Assembly (NCBI RefSeq): GCF_023231945.1
Contig: NZ_JAJLJH010000001.1
Span: forward strand, 1 to 64,000
Reading direction: 5' to 3'
From: Scleromatobacter humisilvae
GTDB lineage: Bacteria; Pseudomonadota; Gammaproteobacteria; Burkholderiales; Burkholderiaceae_C
Length of the DNA stretch: 64,000 nucleotides
Positions 29,194 to 38,095 of the stretch are shown here, piece by piece. A model generated the notes under the pieces. The model did no database searches. It saw nothing but the letters and a program-made list of their open reading frames with translations, and was not told the DNA's origin. Numbering within the stretch: the stretch's first letter is position 1; each line of letters starts with the position of its first letter. The position numbers and the translations under genes were made by a program.

Positions 29194-30072
29194 ATGTCAT
29201 ACAAGGCGAAGTACACATCGCTGGCCTGGAGCGACGCCCTCACGGCTGCCATCTATTTCGATCGCGTCATCCCCACGAATATTCCAGACGTGACGATGCG
29301 AGGCCCCGACGATCCGGTCTACTACGAGGTGCTCAAGGAGATTCTTCCTGAAACGCTTGTCGACCCGTCCACCAAGACGGGCCTTTCGCAATCGATCATT
29401 ACCTACGTCGCGTACTTCTACTTGACGTTCCCCGCGGCCGGAGGGGTGTATTCGCTCGCGGGAGGCGAGACGCTCGAACAGCGAAGGGATTCGCGCATGC
29501 CGGAATTTCTCAAGGCGTTCGGCGCGCTCGTGGAAAGCTCTCGCATGAACGATTTCTCGGTCTACGGCGCTCCCCTTTCCGTACCGCAGGAAACGGACTC
29601 CGCGGACCCCTGTCTCATCTTGAGCAACCTCGACCTGATCGACACCACCAAGCTTTCCTGGCGCCAGGTGCTCGAACTTCGCCGGGATGTCGATGCCGTG
29701 GAACGCCTGAGGAACCTGCGGCGCATGGTCTACAAGGACTACTCGGGCAAGTCCGAAGCCTACATCAGGGAGGACCTGGAGTTCAGGATCTCGGAGTACG
29801 AATCGGCGACCAGACTCTGGGGCCTTCCCCTTCAAAAAGGCGTGCTCGAGATCGCGATGACTGGCGACGCCCTGATGGCCATGGGGGCCGCCACCGCACT
29901 CACGCTCTTTGGTGCGCCGATTGCAGCGGCCGCCGCCGCCGGTGGTGCCATCGCGATCGGCAAGGCGGCACTGGCGATCGCGCAGCGCAAACGCGACATC
30001 GATCTCGAGCGCAGGCGCAATCCGGTGGCCTACCTTGTCAAACTGCAGCAGATGGCCGGCGACGTCGCCTGA
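29194..30072 (+). CDS. Hypothetical protein, lower-GC orphan
   Basis: The 292-residue protein is not one I recognise. It lacks a signal peptide. Residues 1-190 are mixed alpha/beta and charged, with Tyr/Phe-rich segments; a region at about 215-265 is strongly hydrophobic and Ala/Gly-rich and could form one or two membrane helices; a basic tail follows (RKRDIDLERRRNP). The gene is noticeably less GC-biased than dinB and its other neighbours, with more A/T-ending codons, which suggests recent acquisition. The gene stands alone, 165 bp after dinB. Confidence 0.72.
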   Translation: MSYKAKYTSLAWSDALTAAIYFDRVIPTNIPDVTMRGPDDPVYYEVLKEILPETLVDPSTKTGLSQSIITYVAYFYLTFPAAGGVYSLAGGETLEQRRDSRMPEFLKAFGALVESSRMNDFSVYGAPLSVPQETDSADPCLILSNLDLIDTTKLSWRQVLELRRDVDAVERLRNLRRMVYKDYSGKSEAYIREDLEFRISEYESATRLWGLPLQKGVLEIAMTGDALMAMGAATALTLFGAPIAAAAAAGGAIAIGKAALAIAQRKRDIDLERRRNPVAYLVKLQQMAGDVA

Positions 30073-30194
30073 GGAGACGTGCAGGCGCGAGGCACATGCC
30101 CATCCGCAGCGAGCGTCATGGGAATGCGTTCGCATCGCGTCGCAACCGTGCTGCGCTCACGCCTGCCAGCCACGCCCTGAGCACCTTCCGCCGG

Positions 30195-30752
30195 CTAGTC
30201 GAACGCGAGCTCGCCGACCGCGACGGCCCGAGCCTTGCGGCCCGGATATTCGACGTACGTCATCGCGATGTTGAGGTCGTCGACGATGGCCCGCGCCTCG
30301 ATCACGCTGCCGTCGCCGCGCTCGATGGCGTCCGTCGTGTGGGCGTCCGCGACCAGCGTCAGGTCGTAGCCGCGATCGAGCGCGCCGTACGCGGTCGCGC
30401 GAATGCACCAGTTGCTCTGCGCGCCGGCCAGCACGATGTGGCTCGCATCCAGGCGGCCGAGTTCCAGCTCGAGCGGCGTCTCCTCGAAGCTGGACGTGTA
30501 TTTCTTGAACAGCCGCACCTCGCCGGCGGCCGGCACCAGCTCGGGCACCCATTGCCAGCCGGGGCTGTCGTAGCGCATGTCCTCGCTCTCGTGCTGCACC
30601 CACAGCACCGGAACGCCCTGCGCGCGCGCCCGCTCGACCGCCTGGGCCACGTTCGCGATGACGCGCGGCGCCTCCCAGCCGTCCTTCATGACGGCGACCT
30701 GCACGTCGACGACGAGCAGGACGCGCCTGCTGCCCGGGCGAACGATGGCCAT
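30195..30752 (-). CDS. Isochorismatase-family cysteine hydrolase
   Basis: The 185-residue protein has the catalytic triad of the family: Asp16 in LLVVDVQ, Lys83/84 in RLFKKYTSSF and Cys116 in AQSNWCIRATAYGAL. These enzymes hydrolyse amides or enol ethers; the substrate here is unknown (nicotinamidase, isochorismatase and others share the fold). The start at 30752 follows a possible CCGCC-rich leader without a clear ribosome-binding site. It lies 32 bp downstream of a small helix-turn-helix gene on the same strand, which may regulate it. Confidence 0.9.
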   Translation of the reverse strand: MAIVRPGSRRVLLVVDVQVAVMKDGWEAPRVIANVAQAVERARAQGVPVLWVQHESEDMRYDSPGWQWVPELVPAAGEVRLFKKYTSSFEETPLELELGRLDASHIVLAGAQSNWCIRATAYGALDRGYDLTLVADAHTTDAIERGDGSVIEARAIVDDLNIAMTYVEYPGRKARAVAVGELAFD

Positions 30753-30784
30753 GGCGGAACTCCGTTGCGAGAAAAGCCGCCAGC

Positions 30785-31087
30785 CTACCTGATCCACGGC
30801 CGCAGCACGACGCGCGTCGGGTCGCTGGACGACGCCGGCTCGTCCTTCAGCAGGCCGCGCCGCCGCAGGTGCCGGATCGCCGACTGCACCGACGACTTCG
30901 ACAGCCCCGTCTTCACCGCGATCGTCTCCAGGCTCGCGGCGACGCGGTCGCGGCCGGTGCGCTTCGCGACGCCGGCCAGGTAGAGGTAGACCACGAAGGC
31001 CGACGGCTTGCGGTCGTGGCCGACGAGGTCGGGCATCAGGGTGTCGACGACATACGCGTCGAACGCGACTGTAGTAGCGATTGCCAT
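30785..31087 (-). CDS. Small winged-helix DNA-binding protein
   Basis: The 100-residue protein contains a helix-turn-helix at about residues 45-85 (SLETIAVKTGLSKSSVQSAIRHLRRRGLL) followed by a short wing and a VVLRPW tail. This resembles replication-initiator-like or GntR/MarR-type winged helices that act as small repressors. The start at 31087 (MAIATTVAFDA) is chosen over longer open sequence upstream. It diverges from the VOC gene across 68 bp and precedes the hydrolase gene, so it could control both. Confidence 0.8.
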   Translation of the reverse strand: MAIATTVAFDAYVVDTLMPDLVGHDRKPSAFVVYLYLAGVAKRTGRDRVAASLETIAVKTGLSKSSVQSAIRHLRRRGLLKDEPASSSDPTRVVLRPWIR

Positions 31088-31155
31088 GGCAGCGAATGCT
31101 ACCCCTCCCTGCCCGGCAGACCCAGAATGGTTGATCTTCACTTCGGAGGTCTGCC

Positions 31156-31521
31156 TTGATCACTCAAATCAAGTTCGTCGGCGTGCCGGTCAGCGACCAG
31201 GATCGCGCGCTCGCGTTCTACACGGAGAAGCTCGGCTTCGAGGTCGCTACCGACCAGCCCATGGGCCCCGGCCAGCGCTGGATCGAGCTGCGCATCGGCA
31301 ACGCGCCGACGCGCCTCACCCTGTTCACGCCGCCCGGCCACGAGGATCGCATCGGCACGTTCTTCAACGGCTCGCTGCAATGCGACGACGTCGAGGCGAC
31401 GCACCGGCAGCTGTCGCAGCGCGGCGTCGAGTTCGTCGAAGGGCCGGCGAAGCAGCCCTGGGGCACGTTCGCGAAGTTCAGGGATCCGGACGGCAACACC
31501 TTCGTGCTGTCCTCGGGCTGA
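31156..31521 (+). CDS. VOC-superfamily (glyoxalase/bleomycin-resistance-like) protein
   Basis: The 121-residue protein has the paired beta-alpha-beta-beta-beta modules of the vicinal-oxygen-chelate fold (FVGVPVSDQDRALAFYTEKLGFEV, then FAKFRDPDGNTFVLSS). Metal ligands are not complete in an obvious way, so function as a lyase, dioxygenase or binding protein is open. It begins with TTG; GGAGG at 31145-31149, six bases upstream, decides this start. Confidence 0.9.
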   Translation: MITQIKFVGVPVSDQDRALAFYTEKLGFEVATDQPMGPGQRWIELRIGNAPTRLTLFTPPGHEDRIGTFFNGSLQCDDVEATHRQLSQRGVEFVEGPAKQPWGTFAKFRDPDGNTFVLSSG

Positions 31522-31636
31522 TCGCGCGGTTCACATGCTGCTCCGGCATGACGCGCCGCCGCGCCGCGCGGCCGGCGCGCATGTCCGTCCCGCGCTACCA
31601 TCACGGCACGCCGGAGGGCGCGGAGACAAGCCAAGA

Positions 31637-32788
31637 ATGACCACGATCACCTGCATCGAAGACCTGCGCGTGCTGGCGCAAAGGCGCGTGCCGCGCATGT
31701 TCTACGACTACGCCGATTCGGGCTCGTGGACCGAGGGCACCTACCGCGCCAACGAGAGCGACTTCCACAAGATCAGGCTGCGCCAGCGCGTGGCGGTCAA
31801 CATGGAGAACCGCAGCCTCGCGACGGCGATGATCGGCGTGCCGGTGTCCATGCCCGTCGCGATCGCGCCGACCGGCCTGACCGGCATGCAGCACGCCGAC
31901 GGCGAGATCCTGGCCGCGCGCGCGGCCGAGAAGTTCGGCGTCCCGTTCACGCTGTCGACGATGAGCATCTGCTCGATCGAGGACATCGCCGCCCACACCA
32001 AGGCGCCGTTCTGGTTCCAGCTCTACATGATGCGCGACCGCGGCTTCATCGAGCGCCTGATCGAACGCGCCCGCGCCGCCAAGTGCGGCGCGCTGGTGCT
32101 GACGCTGGACCTGCAGATCCTCGGCCAGCGCCACAAGGACGTGCGCAACGGGCTGTCCGCGCCGCCCAAGCCCACGCTCGCCAACCTGATCAACCTCGCG
32201 ACCAAGCCGCGCTGGTGCCTGGGCATGCTGGGCACGAAGCGGCGCAGCTTCGGCAACATCGTCGGGCATGTCGAGGGCGTCGGCGACGTCAGCCGGCTGT
32301 CCGAGTGGACGGCCAAGCAGTTCGACCCGGCGCTGAGCTGGGCCGACGTCGAGTGGGTCAAGAAGAAGTGGGGCGGCAAGGTGATCCTCAAGGGCATCAT
32401 GGACGTCGAGGACGCGCGCCTGGCCGCCAACTCCGGCTGCGACGCGCTGATCGTCTCCAACCACGGCGGCCGCCAGCTCGATGGCGCACCCAGCTCGATC
32501 GAGGCGCTGCCCGCCATCGTCGACGCGGTCGGCAAGGACATCGAGGTCTGGCTGGACTCGGGCATCCGCTCGGGCCAGGACATCCTCAAGGCCGTGGCCC
32601 TCGGCGCCCGCGGCACGATGATCGGCCGCGCGTTCCTCTACGGCCTGGGGGCGATGGGCGAGCAAGGGGTCACGAAGTGCCTGGAGATCCTGCGCAACGA
32701 GCTGGACATCACGATGGCGTTCTGTGGGCATCGGGACATCCGCAACGTGGGGAAGGACATCCTGTTGCCTGGCACCTTCCCAAGGTGA
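31637..32788 (+). CDS. lldD: FMN-dependent L-lactate dehydrogenase / alpha-hydroxy-acid dehydrogenase
   Basis: The 383-residue enzyme belongs to the FMN-dependent alpha-hydroxy-acid oxidase family. It has YDYADSGSWTEGTYRAN at the N-terminus, the active-site SNHGGRQLDG with catalytic His276 and Arg279, and LDSGIRSGQDILKAVALGA plus GTMIGRAFLYGL that bind the FMN phosphate. It oxidises L-lactate (or a related acid) to pyruvate, normally passing electrons to the respiratory chain at the membrane. Whether lactate is the true substrate is inferred. The ATG at 31637 follows an AAGA-rich leader. No lldP or lldR lies nearby. Confidence 0.92.
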   Translation: MTTITCIEDLRVLAQRRVPRMFYDYADSGSWTEGTYRANESDFHKIRLRQRVAVNMENRSLATAMIGVPVSMPVAIAPTGLTGMQHADGEILAARAAEKFGVPFTLSTMSICSIEDIAAHTKAPFWFQLYMMRDRGFIERLIERARAAKCGALVLTLDLQILGQRHKDVRNGLSAPPKPTLANLINLATKPRWCLGMLGTKRRSFGNIVGHVEGVGDVSRLSEWTAKQFDPALSWADVEWVKKKWGGKVILKGIMDVEDARLAANSGCDALIVSNHGGRQLDGAPSSIEALPAIVDAVGKDIEVWLDSGIRSGQDILKAVALGARGTMIGRAFLYGLGAMGEQGVTKCLEILRNELDITMAFCGHRDIRNVGKDILLPGTFPR

Positions 32789-33152
32789 GGACGATTCGCG
32801 GCCAGGAGCGGTCCTCCATGGGAGTCGGCTTTCGACTCACCGGTCGGGCGGATCGGCCGAAGGCGTGACCCGCCATGGCCACCCGATCGCGAACGCCCGC
32901 GAACGGCGGGTGACGCCTGCGGCCAACCCGCCCTGCCAATTCTGCTTTTCGGCAGGCATTCCGTTCATGACGACGTCCACGACGGGTCGTTCGTCGCCTC
33001 GCACCGCCCAAGCCCCCGCCATTCGCTTCGTCCCCAGCCACGGAACTCCGCGCCGCGCAGCCGCTCCAACCGCCTTGTTCTCTACAGGCAGATCCAGCCG
33101 CACCCGGCGAGCCGCCCCAGGCGCCTCGCTCGCTGCCGCTCGCCCCTCGTCG
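32789..33152. other. Intergenic stretch before the YihY gene
   Basis: The frame of the downstream gene stays open for most of this 364-bp stretch, but the encoded residues are low-complexity (Arg, Ser, Ala, Pro) and unlike the family, so I treat it as non-coding. No clear promoter, repeat or RNA was found beyond a weak CCTGCC/GGCAGG inverted repeat at 32932-32956. Confidence 0.45.
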
Positions 33153-34073
33153 ATGGAATTCTGGAAGCTGCTGCTGCATTGGTCCGCGCCCGAGCCGGCG
33201 CGCAACGGCTGGAACTGGCGCCGCCCCGTGCATCGCGGCATCCTCGCCGCCCAGGTCGTCTGGGATGCGCTGTTCGCCTTCGTCACCGAGGAGGCGCTGA
33301 TCCGCGCCAGCTCGCTGGCGTTCACGTCGGTGCTGAGCCTCGTGCCGCTGATGACGGTGGCGCTGCGCGTGATGAACTTCTACGGCGTGTCCGAGGCCAC
33401 GCGCGAGCAGTTCGAGGCGGTGCTCGCGCAATACCTGCTGCCCGCGCAGAGCCGCGACATCGTCAACCTGATGCTGAGCGCGGCGTCGCATGTCACGCAG
33501 AACATCGGTGCGCTGGGGCTCGCGAGCTTCTGCATCACGCTGGTGCTGATGGCGCGCGAACTCGAGGGCCACATCCAGAAGATCTGCGGCGCGAAGGGCT
33601 CTCTGGCGACCAGCCTGCTGCACTACGCCGCCTTCCTCGTGCTGGCGCCCACCGGCGCGCTGATCGCGTTCGCGGTGCTGCATCCGCTGGCGGCGCTGCT
33701 GGCCCTGCTGCCGGGCGACTTCTCCGCCGTCAACTATCCGTTCGTGCTCACGATCGTCGTGCTGTTCGTGACGCTGCGCGCCTTCTCGGGCTACGTTCTG
33801 AGCTGGCGCGCGAGCGCGTTCGGCTCGCTGGCCGCCGGCATCGCGGCCTGGGGCTCGTGGCGCGGCTGCGCGATGTACTTCAGCCACTCGGTGTCGCTGT
33901 CGGCCTACGGCGCGCTGGCCAGCATCCCGGCCTTCCTGCTGTGGGTGTTCGTCGCCTGGTGCTGCGTGCTGTTCGGCGTGCAGGTGGCGGCCAAGGCGCA
34001 GCCGCTGTGCGCGCAGCGCCGGGCGGCTCAGGCCGCGGCAGCGCTGGCCGCGACGGGCAAGGCCGCGAAGTAG
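33153..34073 (+). CDS. YihY-family inner-membrane protein (UPF0761)
   Basis: The 306-residue protein has six membrane helices and the family motifs RASSLAFTSVLSLVPLMTVALRVM near residue 50 and GVQVAAK near the end. YihY proteins were once called ribonuclease BN; that assignment was withdrawn and their role is unknown. The start at 33153 (MEFWKLLLHWSAP) is preferred because conserved sequence begins just after it. The 3' end overlaps the convergent LysR gene by 46 bp, so the Ala-rich tails of both proteins share the same DNA. Confidence 0.88.
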   Translation: MEFWKLLLHWSAPEPARNGWNWRRPVHRGILAAQVVWDALFAFVTEEALIRASSLAFTSVLSLVPLMTVALRVMNFYGVSEATREQFEAVLAQYLLPAQSRDIVNLMLSAASHVTQNIGALGLASFCITLVLMARELEGHIQKICGAKGSLATSLLHYAAFLVLAPTGALIAFAVLHPLAALLALLPGDFSAVNYPFVLTIVVLFVTLRAFSGYVLSWRASAFGSLAAGIAAWGSWRGCAMYFSHSVSLSAYGALASIPAFLLWVFVAWCCVLFGVQVAAKAQPLCAQRRAAQAAAALAATGKAAK

Positions 34074-35029
34074 CGCTTGAGGACGTCGACCGCCCCGCGC
34101 ACCTTGGCCGCCTCGGCCTCGTCGCGCCGGGGCGTGACGGCCCAGACGGGCATCGTGCCAAAGCGCCACTGCGGCAGCAGGTGCACCAGCGCCCCGCGCG
34201 CGAGCGCGGGCGCGGCGTCGGCATAGGCGAGGTGCGCGATGCCCAGCCCGTGCTCGCACATCTGCTGCAGCGAGATCTGGTTGTTGCTGGCGATGCGCGC
34301 CTGCACGTGGAGGCGATGGTGCTCGCCGTCGGCCGAGCGCGCATCCAGCAGGCGCGTCACGGGCTGCGACGTGGCCAGGCCGACCTTGCCCAGGTTCGTC
34401 GCCGACGCGGCGAGCAACGTGCCGTCGTGCGGCTCGGCGGGAGACAACTCGCGTCCGAAGGCCAGCCACTGGTGCGCCGGCAACTGCAGCGGCGCCGCGG
34501 GCACGCCGGCGCGCGCGAGGTAGTCGGGCGAGGCGCACAGGATGGTCTCGAAGTCGCACAGCTTGCGCGCGATCCAGCTCGAATCGGCCAGGCGGCCGAT
34601 GCGGATCGCGACGTCGATGCGGGCGTCGATCAGGTCGATCATCGCGTCGTCCACCAGCAGCCGCAGGCGCAGCTGCGGCGCCTCGGCAAGGAACGGCGCC
34701 AGCGCGGGCGCGAGGTGGTTGGCGAAGCCGACCGGCGCGGACACGCGCAGCTCGCCGGTCGGCGCCTCGCGCGCCTGCTGCAGCGACTGCGCGGCCGCGC
34801 GCGCGGCCTCCAGCATGCGCTGGCAGTGCGGGTAGTAGCGCTCGCCGGCCTCGGTCAGCGCGAGCTTGCGCGTCGAGCGGTGCAGCAGCGTCACGCCGCC
34901 GTGCTGCTCCAGCGCGCGGATCGTCTGGCTGACGGCCGACGGGCTCATGCCCAGCCGGCGCGCGGCACCGCTCATCGAGCCGGCGTCGACCACCTCGGCG
35001 AACACGGCCAGCGGCTTCAGGTCATCCAT
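34028..35029 (-). CDS. LysR-family transcriptional regulator
   Basis: The 333-residue protein has an N-terminal helix-turn-helix (SMSGAARRLGMSPSAVSQTIRALEQ, residues 18-42) and the effector-binding domain beyond residue 90, with an Ala-rich tail that overlaps the YihY gene. It resembles the CrgA/AaeR branch that controls divergent oxidoreductase genes. The target is probably the NAD(P)-binding protein gene starting 106 bp away on the other strand. The effector is unknown. Confidence 0.93.
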   Translation of the reverse strand: MDDLKPLAVFAEVVDAGSMSGAARRLGMSPSAVSQTIRALEQHGGVTLLHRSTRKLALTEAGERYYPHCQRMLEAARAAAQSLQQAREAPTGELRVSAPVGFANHLAPALAPFLAEAPQLRLRLLVDDAMIDLIDARIDVAIRIGRLADSSWIARKLCDFETILCASPDYLARAGVPAAPLQLPAHQWLAFGRELSPAEPHDGTLLAASATNLGKVGLATSQPVTRLLDARSADGEHHRLHVQARIASNNQISLQQMCEHGLGIAHLAYADAAPALARGALVHLLPQWRFGTMPVWAVTPRRDEAEAAKVRGAVDVLKRYFAALPVAASAAAA

Positions 35030-35135
35030 CGATTGTTAAGTTCAGCTTCAAGGTGATGGCGACTTTAGCCGACTACCGGCTTGATCGTGAAGCCCATATC
35101 GTTGAGCCATTCCTCGCCAACCTCTGGAGAACTTC

Positions 35136-35792
35136 ATGAAGATCGCCCTCATCGGCGCCACCGGCTTCGTCGGCACCGCGCTCGTCGCCGAACTGCTGCA
35201 ACGCGGACACCCGGTCACCGCGCTCGTGCGCAACCCCGCCAAGCTGCCGCCGCAGCAGAACCTGAGCGCCAAGGCGCTGGACGCATCCGATGCGGACGCC
35301 GTCGCCGCGGCCGTGAAGGGCCACGACGCCGTCATCTCGGCGTTCAACCCGGGCTGGGACGCGCCCGAGCTCTACGCGCAGTTCATGAAGGGTCACGACG
35401 CGATCGTCGCGGGGGTCGAGCAGTCCGGCGTGACGCGCCTGCTGGTGGTCGGCGGCGCGGGCAGCCTGTTCGTCGCGCCGGGCGTGCAGATGGTGGACAC
35501 GCCCGAGTTCGCCGCGCACGTCCCGCCCAACATCATCCCCGGCGCCAAGGCCGCGCGCGACGCACTCACCTCGCTGCGCGGCAACACCGCGCTGGCCTGG
35601 ACCTTCCTCAGCCCGCCCGCGCTGCTGGCCCCGGGCGAGCGCACCGGCCGCTACCGCCTCGGCGGCGAGCAGTTGCTGATGGCCGGCGACGCGCCCGCCG
35701 GCATCTCGGTGGCGGACCTGGCGGTGGCCATCGTCGACGAGATCGAGACGCCGCGGCACGTCCGCGCGCGCTTCACGGTCGCGACGGCCTGA
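35136..35792 (+). CDS. NAD(P)-binding epimerase-like protein (YwnB/BVR-like)
   Basis: The 218-residue protein begins MKIALIGATGFVGTALVAEL with the Rossmann GxxGxxG motif, and contains LLVVGGAGSLFVAPG and a WTFLSPPALLAPGERTG segment typical of the short NAD(P)-dependent epimerase/flavin-reductase-like family. The substrate is unknown. Ribosome-binding sequence GGAGA precedes the ATG. It diverges from a LysR gene, repeating the arrangement at 9228-11096. Confidence 0.9.
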   Translation: MKIALIGATGFVGTALVAELLQRGHPVTALVRNPAKLPPQQNLSAKALDASDADAVAAAVKGHDAVISAFNPGWDAPELYAQFMKGHDAIVAGVEQSGVTRLLVVGGAGSLFVAPGVQMVDTPEFAAHVPPNIIPGAKAARDALTSLRGNTALAWTFLSPPALLAPGERTGRYRLGGEQLLMAGDAPAGISVADLAVAIVDEIETPRHVRARFTVATA

Positions 35793-35852
35793 AAGGACGA
35801 AGGGCGGCGACGCGTGCGCGTCCCGCCCTGGCGTCGCGAAGCCGGTGCGGCT

Positions 35853-36242
35853 TCAGTGGTGGTCGACGTGCGCCTGTTGCCGGCGCGCGACTTCGGCGCT
35901 GGTGCGCGCCACGATCTCGACGCGCGCGATGTCCACCGGGTTCGCGCTCGGGAACGCCACCTGGCGCTGGCGCCGGCCGACGCCTTCGAGCGGGCCCAGC
36001 GTGGCCTCGACGTCGGCGCCGTTGAAGATCAGCAGGTTGACCCGGTCGCGCGCCGGCGCGATGGCCAGCAGCGGCTCGCCGTTCATCGACAGCAGCAGGT
36101 TGCCCTGACGGATGGTCTCGGTGAGCTCGGCCACCGTCGCACGGATCGTCTTGTGGATCGCCTGTGCCACGGGCATCTCGGCCGGCGGCAGGAAGTCGAA
36201 CCAGGCCGCGACCAGCGAGCGGGTCTGCTGGGCTTTACGCAT
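35853..36242 (-). CDS. DUF1801 family protein
   Basis: The 129-residue protein has the DUF1801/YdhG-like fold: a helical start, then IRATVAELTETIRQGN and LLIFNGADVEATLGPLEG, which line a shallow binding cleft in solved relatives. Its function is unknown. It is encoded nine bases after the next gene upstream (36252-36605) on the same strand, suggesting co-expression. Confidence 0.8.
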   Translation of the reverse strand: MRKAQQTRSLVAAWFDFLPPAEMPVAQAIHKTIRATVAELTETIRQGNLLLSMNGEPLLAIAPARDRVNLLIFNGADVEATLGPLEGVGRRQRQVAFPSANPVDIARVEIVARTSAEVARRQQAHVDHH

Positions 36243-36251
36243 GGGGAGGAA

Positions 36252-36605
36252 TCACTGCGCGGGACGGCCGGCGGACTGGCGCCGGTGGTAGATCTGGAAC
36301 AGCTCCAGCGCGAGGCGCCGCAGGTTCTCGTCGCCGCTCGTGTGGGCGGCGGCGATGCGTTCGTAGGCGTAGAGCTTGTCGTAGCACAGGCGGGCGAGGT
36401 GCACCGTCTGGCCTTCGTGCGCCATCATCGACTTGAAGCGCAGCAACGCACCCACGCCCAGTTCGTCCGCACCCATGTGGGTGGTGCTGAAGCCGGCGAC
36501 CTGCGAGCGGCTGGCGCGCGGCGGGCGCGCCGCCAACGCCGCGTCGAACGGCAGGAAGTCGTTGGGGGTCTGCTGCAGATCGTTGATCTGGGGAACTGGG
36601 GTCAT
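36252..36605 (-). CDS. Hypothetical protein
   Basis: The 117-residue soluble protein is Ala/Arg-rich, has no signal peptide or membrane segment and is mostly helical by eye (SMMAHEGQTVHLARLCYDKLYAYERIAAAHT). I do not recognise the family. The start at 36605 is decided by GGAGG eight bases upstream. It is followed after 9 bp by the DUF1801 gene. Confidence 0.7.
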   Translation of the reverse strand: MTPVPQINDLQQTPNDFLPFDAALAARPPRASRSQVAGFSTTHMGADELGVGALLRFKSMMAHEGQTVHLARLCYDKLYAYERIAAAHTSGDENLRRLALELFQIYHRRQSAGRPAQ

Positions 36606-36733
36606 GGCGTGCACCTCCGGGTGGCGGACGTCCAGCGACTCTGGTTATCCACAACTCGATGGTGCGGGACCCTCACCCGCGCCGATCCACGAAAAAGCCG
36701 CACGGATGCGGCCTATTCAACGATCCGTCGGAC

Positions 36734-37288
36734 TCAGATGTCGCCGGGCGGCGACTCGGCCGCGCCCGGCTCGCGGCTCTCGCGGATGAACTGTTCCAGC
36801 CGCGACGACCAGGTCGGCGACTCCGCCTCCAGCTCGGCCAGCGCATGCACCCGGATGCCGGCGTCCTTGAGCATCTTGCTGGCCGCCGCGATGGCCGCCA
36901 CCTGGTGCGGCTTCTGCTCGAGGTAGACCACCTGCTTGATGCCCACCTGGATGATGGACTGCACGCAGCGCGGGCACGGGAACTGGGTGGCGTAGATCGT
37001 CGAGCCCGTCAGCGGCAGCACCACGCAGTTCAGGATCGCGTTGACCTCGGCGTGCACGATGTAGCTGTGGCGCGAGTGCAGCGGATCGTCGTCGTCGTCG
37101 GCCCAGTACGCCGGATCGTCGTCGTCGCAGCCGCGCGGCAGGCCGTTGTAGCCGACGCCCAGGATCTTGTAGTCCGAACTGGCGATGCAGGCGCCATTGC
37201 GCTTGCGCGCATCCTTCGAGCGCGCCGCCGCCAGCAGCGCCACGCCCATGAACATCGAGTGCCAATCCAGCAGGGACTTGTTTTCCAT
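36734..37288 (-). CDS. Deoxycytidylate deaminase-like zinc enzyme (ComEB-type)
   Basis: The 184-residue protein has the cytidine/dCMP deaminase zinc site: His79-Ala-Glu81 and PCPRC with Cys105 and Cys108. Glu81 would act as proton shuttle. Such enzymes convert dCMP to dUMP for thymidylate synthesis. An unusual Asp-rich insertion (DDDDP...WADDDDDP, about residues 55-69) lies between the two halves, where dCMP deaminases also carry a variable and sometimes metal-binding loop. The start at 37288 (MENKSLLDWH) has AAGG upstream. Exact substrate is inferred. Confidence 0.87.
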   Translation of the reverse strand: MENKSLLDWHSMFMGVALLAAARSKDARKRNGACIASSDYKILGVGYNGLPRGCDDDDPAYWADDDDDPLHSRHSYIVHAEVNAILNCVVLPLTGSTIYATQFPCPRCVQSIIQVGIKQVVYLEQKPHQVAAIAAASKMLKDAGIRVHALAELEAESPTWSSRLEQFIRESREPGAAESPPGDI

Positions 37289-37508
37289 CGCCTTGATTCT
37301 TCGTATCGCGTGCCGATGACCGCAGTTTAGGGCGAACCCGGCCATGGCAGCCCCTCGCGCATCGGCGAGAATCGGGTGTGGTCGAGCAGCGCCGTCCGGT
37401 TTTGACAGGCGGCATGGCGCGTGCTCCACTACGACAAGCTTCTGGCAGTCCGGCCAGCGCGGCCACGAGTCGCCGCTCGCCGAACGCCCTTTCCAGCAGG
37501 AGAACGAC

Positions 37509-38051
37509 ATGCCCAGTCCCTTCAGGCCGGCCACCGAACTGATGGTGCAGTACGCGACCTACCACCGCGATCGCCGCAATATCGCCACCCATTTCCTGGG
37601 CATCCCGCTGATCGTCTTCGCGATCGGCATCTTCCTGGCGCGTGCCCAGTTCGACGTCGCGCAGGCGCACCTCACCGCCGCCTGGGTCGTGTGGGCGCTC
37701 GCCGCAGCCTGGTACCTGACGCGCGGCAACCTCGTGCTGGGCCTGGCCACCACCATCGTCAACGGCCTGCTGATCTGGGCCGCGCATCCGTTCGCCGTCG
37801 GCAGCACGGGCGCCTGGCTTGCCTGCGGCTTGCTCACCTTCGTCACCGGCTGGGTGCTGCAGTTCATCGGCCACTACTACGAAGGCCGCAAGCCGGCGTT
37901 CGTCGACGACCTGGTCGGCCTGCTGGTCGGCCCGATGTTCGTCGTCGGCGAGGCGCTCTTCGCCGCGGGCCTGTGCCGGCCGCTGGCGCAGGAGATCGAA
38001 CGACGTACCGGCCCCACTCTGCTTCGTGACCTTGCGCATCCCGTTGCCTGA
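37509..38051 (+). CDS. Mpo1-like (DUF962) membrane protein
   Basis: The 180-residue protein has four membrane helices and the DUF962/Mpo1 motif YATYHRDRRNIATHFLGIPL at about residues 15-34. Yeast Mpo1 is an iron-dependent dioxygenase acting on 2-hydroxy fatty acids; the bacterial proteins probably have a similar His-rich site (HGHYYEG-like segment near 118) but are poorly studied. AGGAG lies eight bases before the ATG. It is followed 44 bp later by the ketopantoate reductase gene on the same strand. Confidence 0.88.
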   Translation: MPSPFRPATELMVQYATYHRDRRNIATHFLGIPLIVFAIGIFLARAQFDVAQAHLTAAWVVWALAAAWYLTRGNLVLGLATTIVNGLLIWAAHPFAVGSTGAWLACGLLTFVTGWVLQFIGHYYEGRKPAFVDDLVGLLVGPMFVVGEALFAAGLCRPLAQEIERRTGPTLLRDLAHPVA

Positions 38052-38095
38052 AATCGTCACCTCACTTCCGGGGCTGACTGCCACGCCCGAGCGAC

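Noticed and set aside
32724-33152. N-terminal extension of the YihY protein by 143 codons
   Set aside because: The sequence is low complexity, overlaps the end of lldD, and the family begins near the ATG at 33153.
35030-35135. LysR operator in the second divergent gap
   Set aside because: Only short, imperfect arms (CTTCAAG/CTTGA and AGCCG/CGGCT) were seen; not strong enough to list as a feature.
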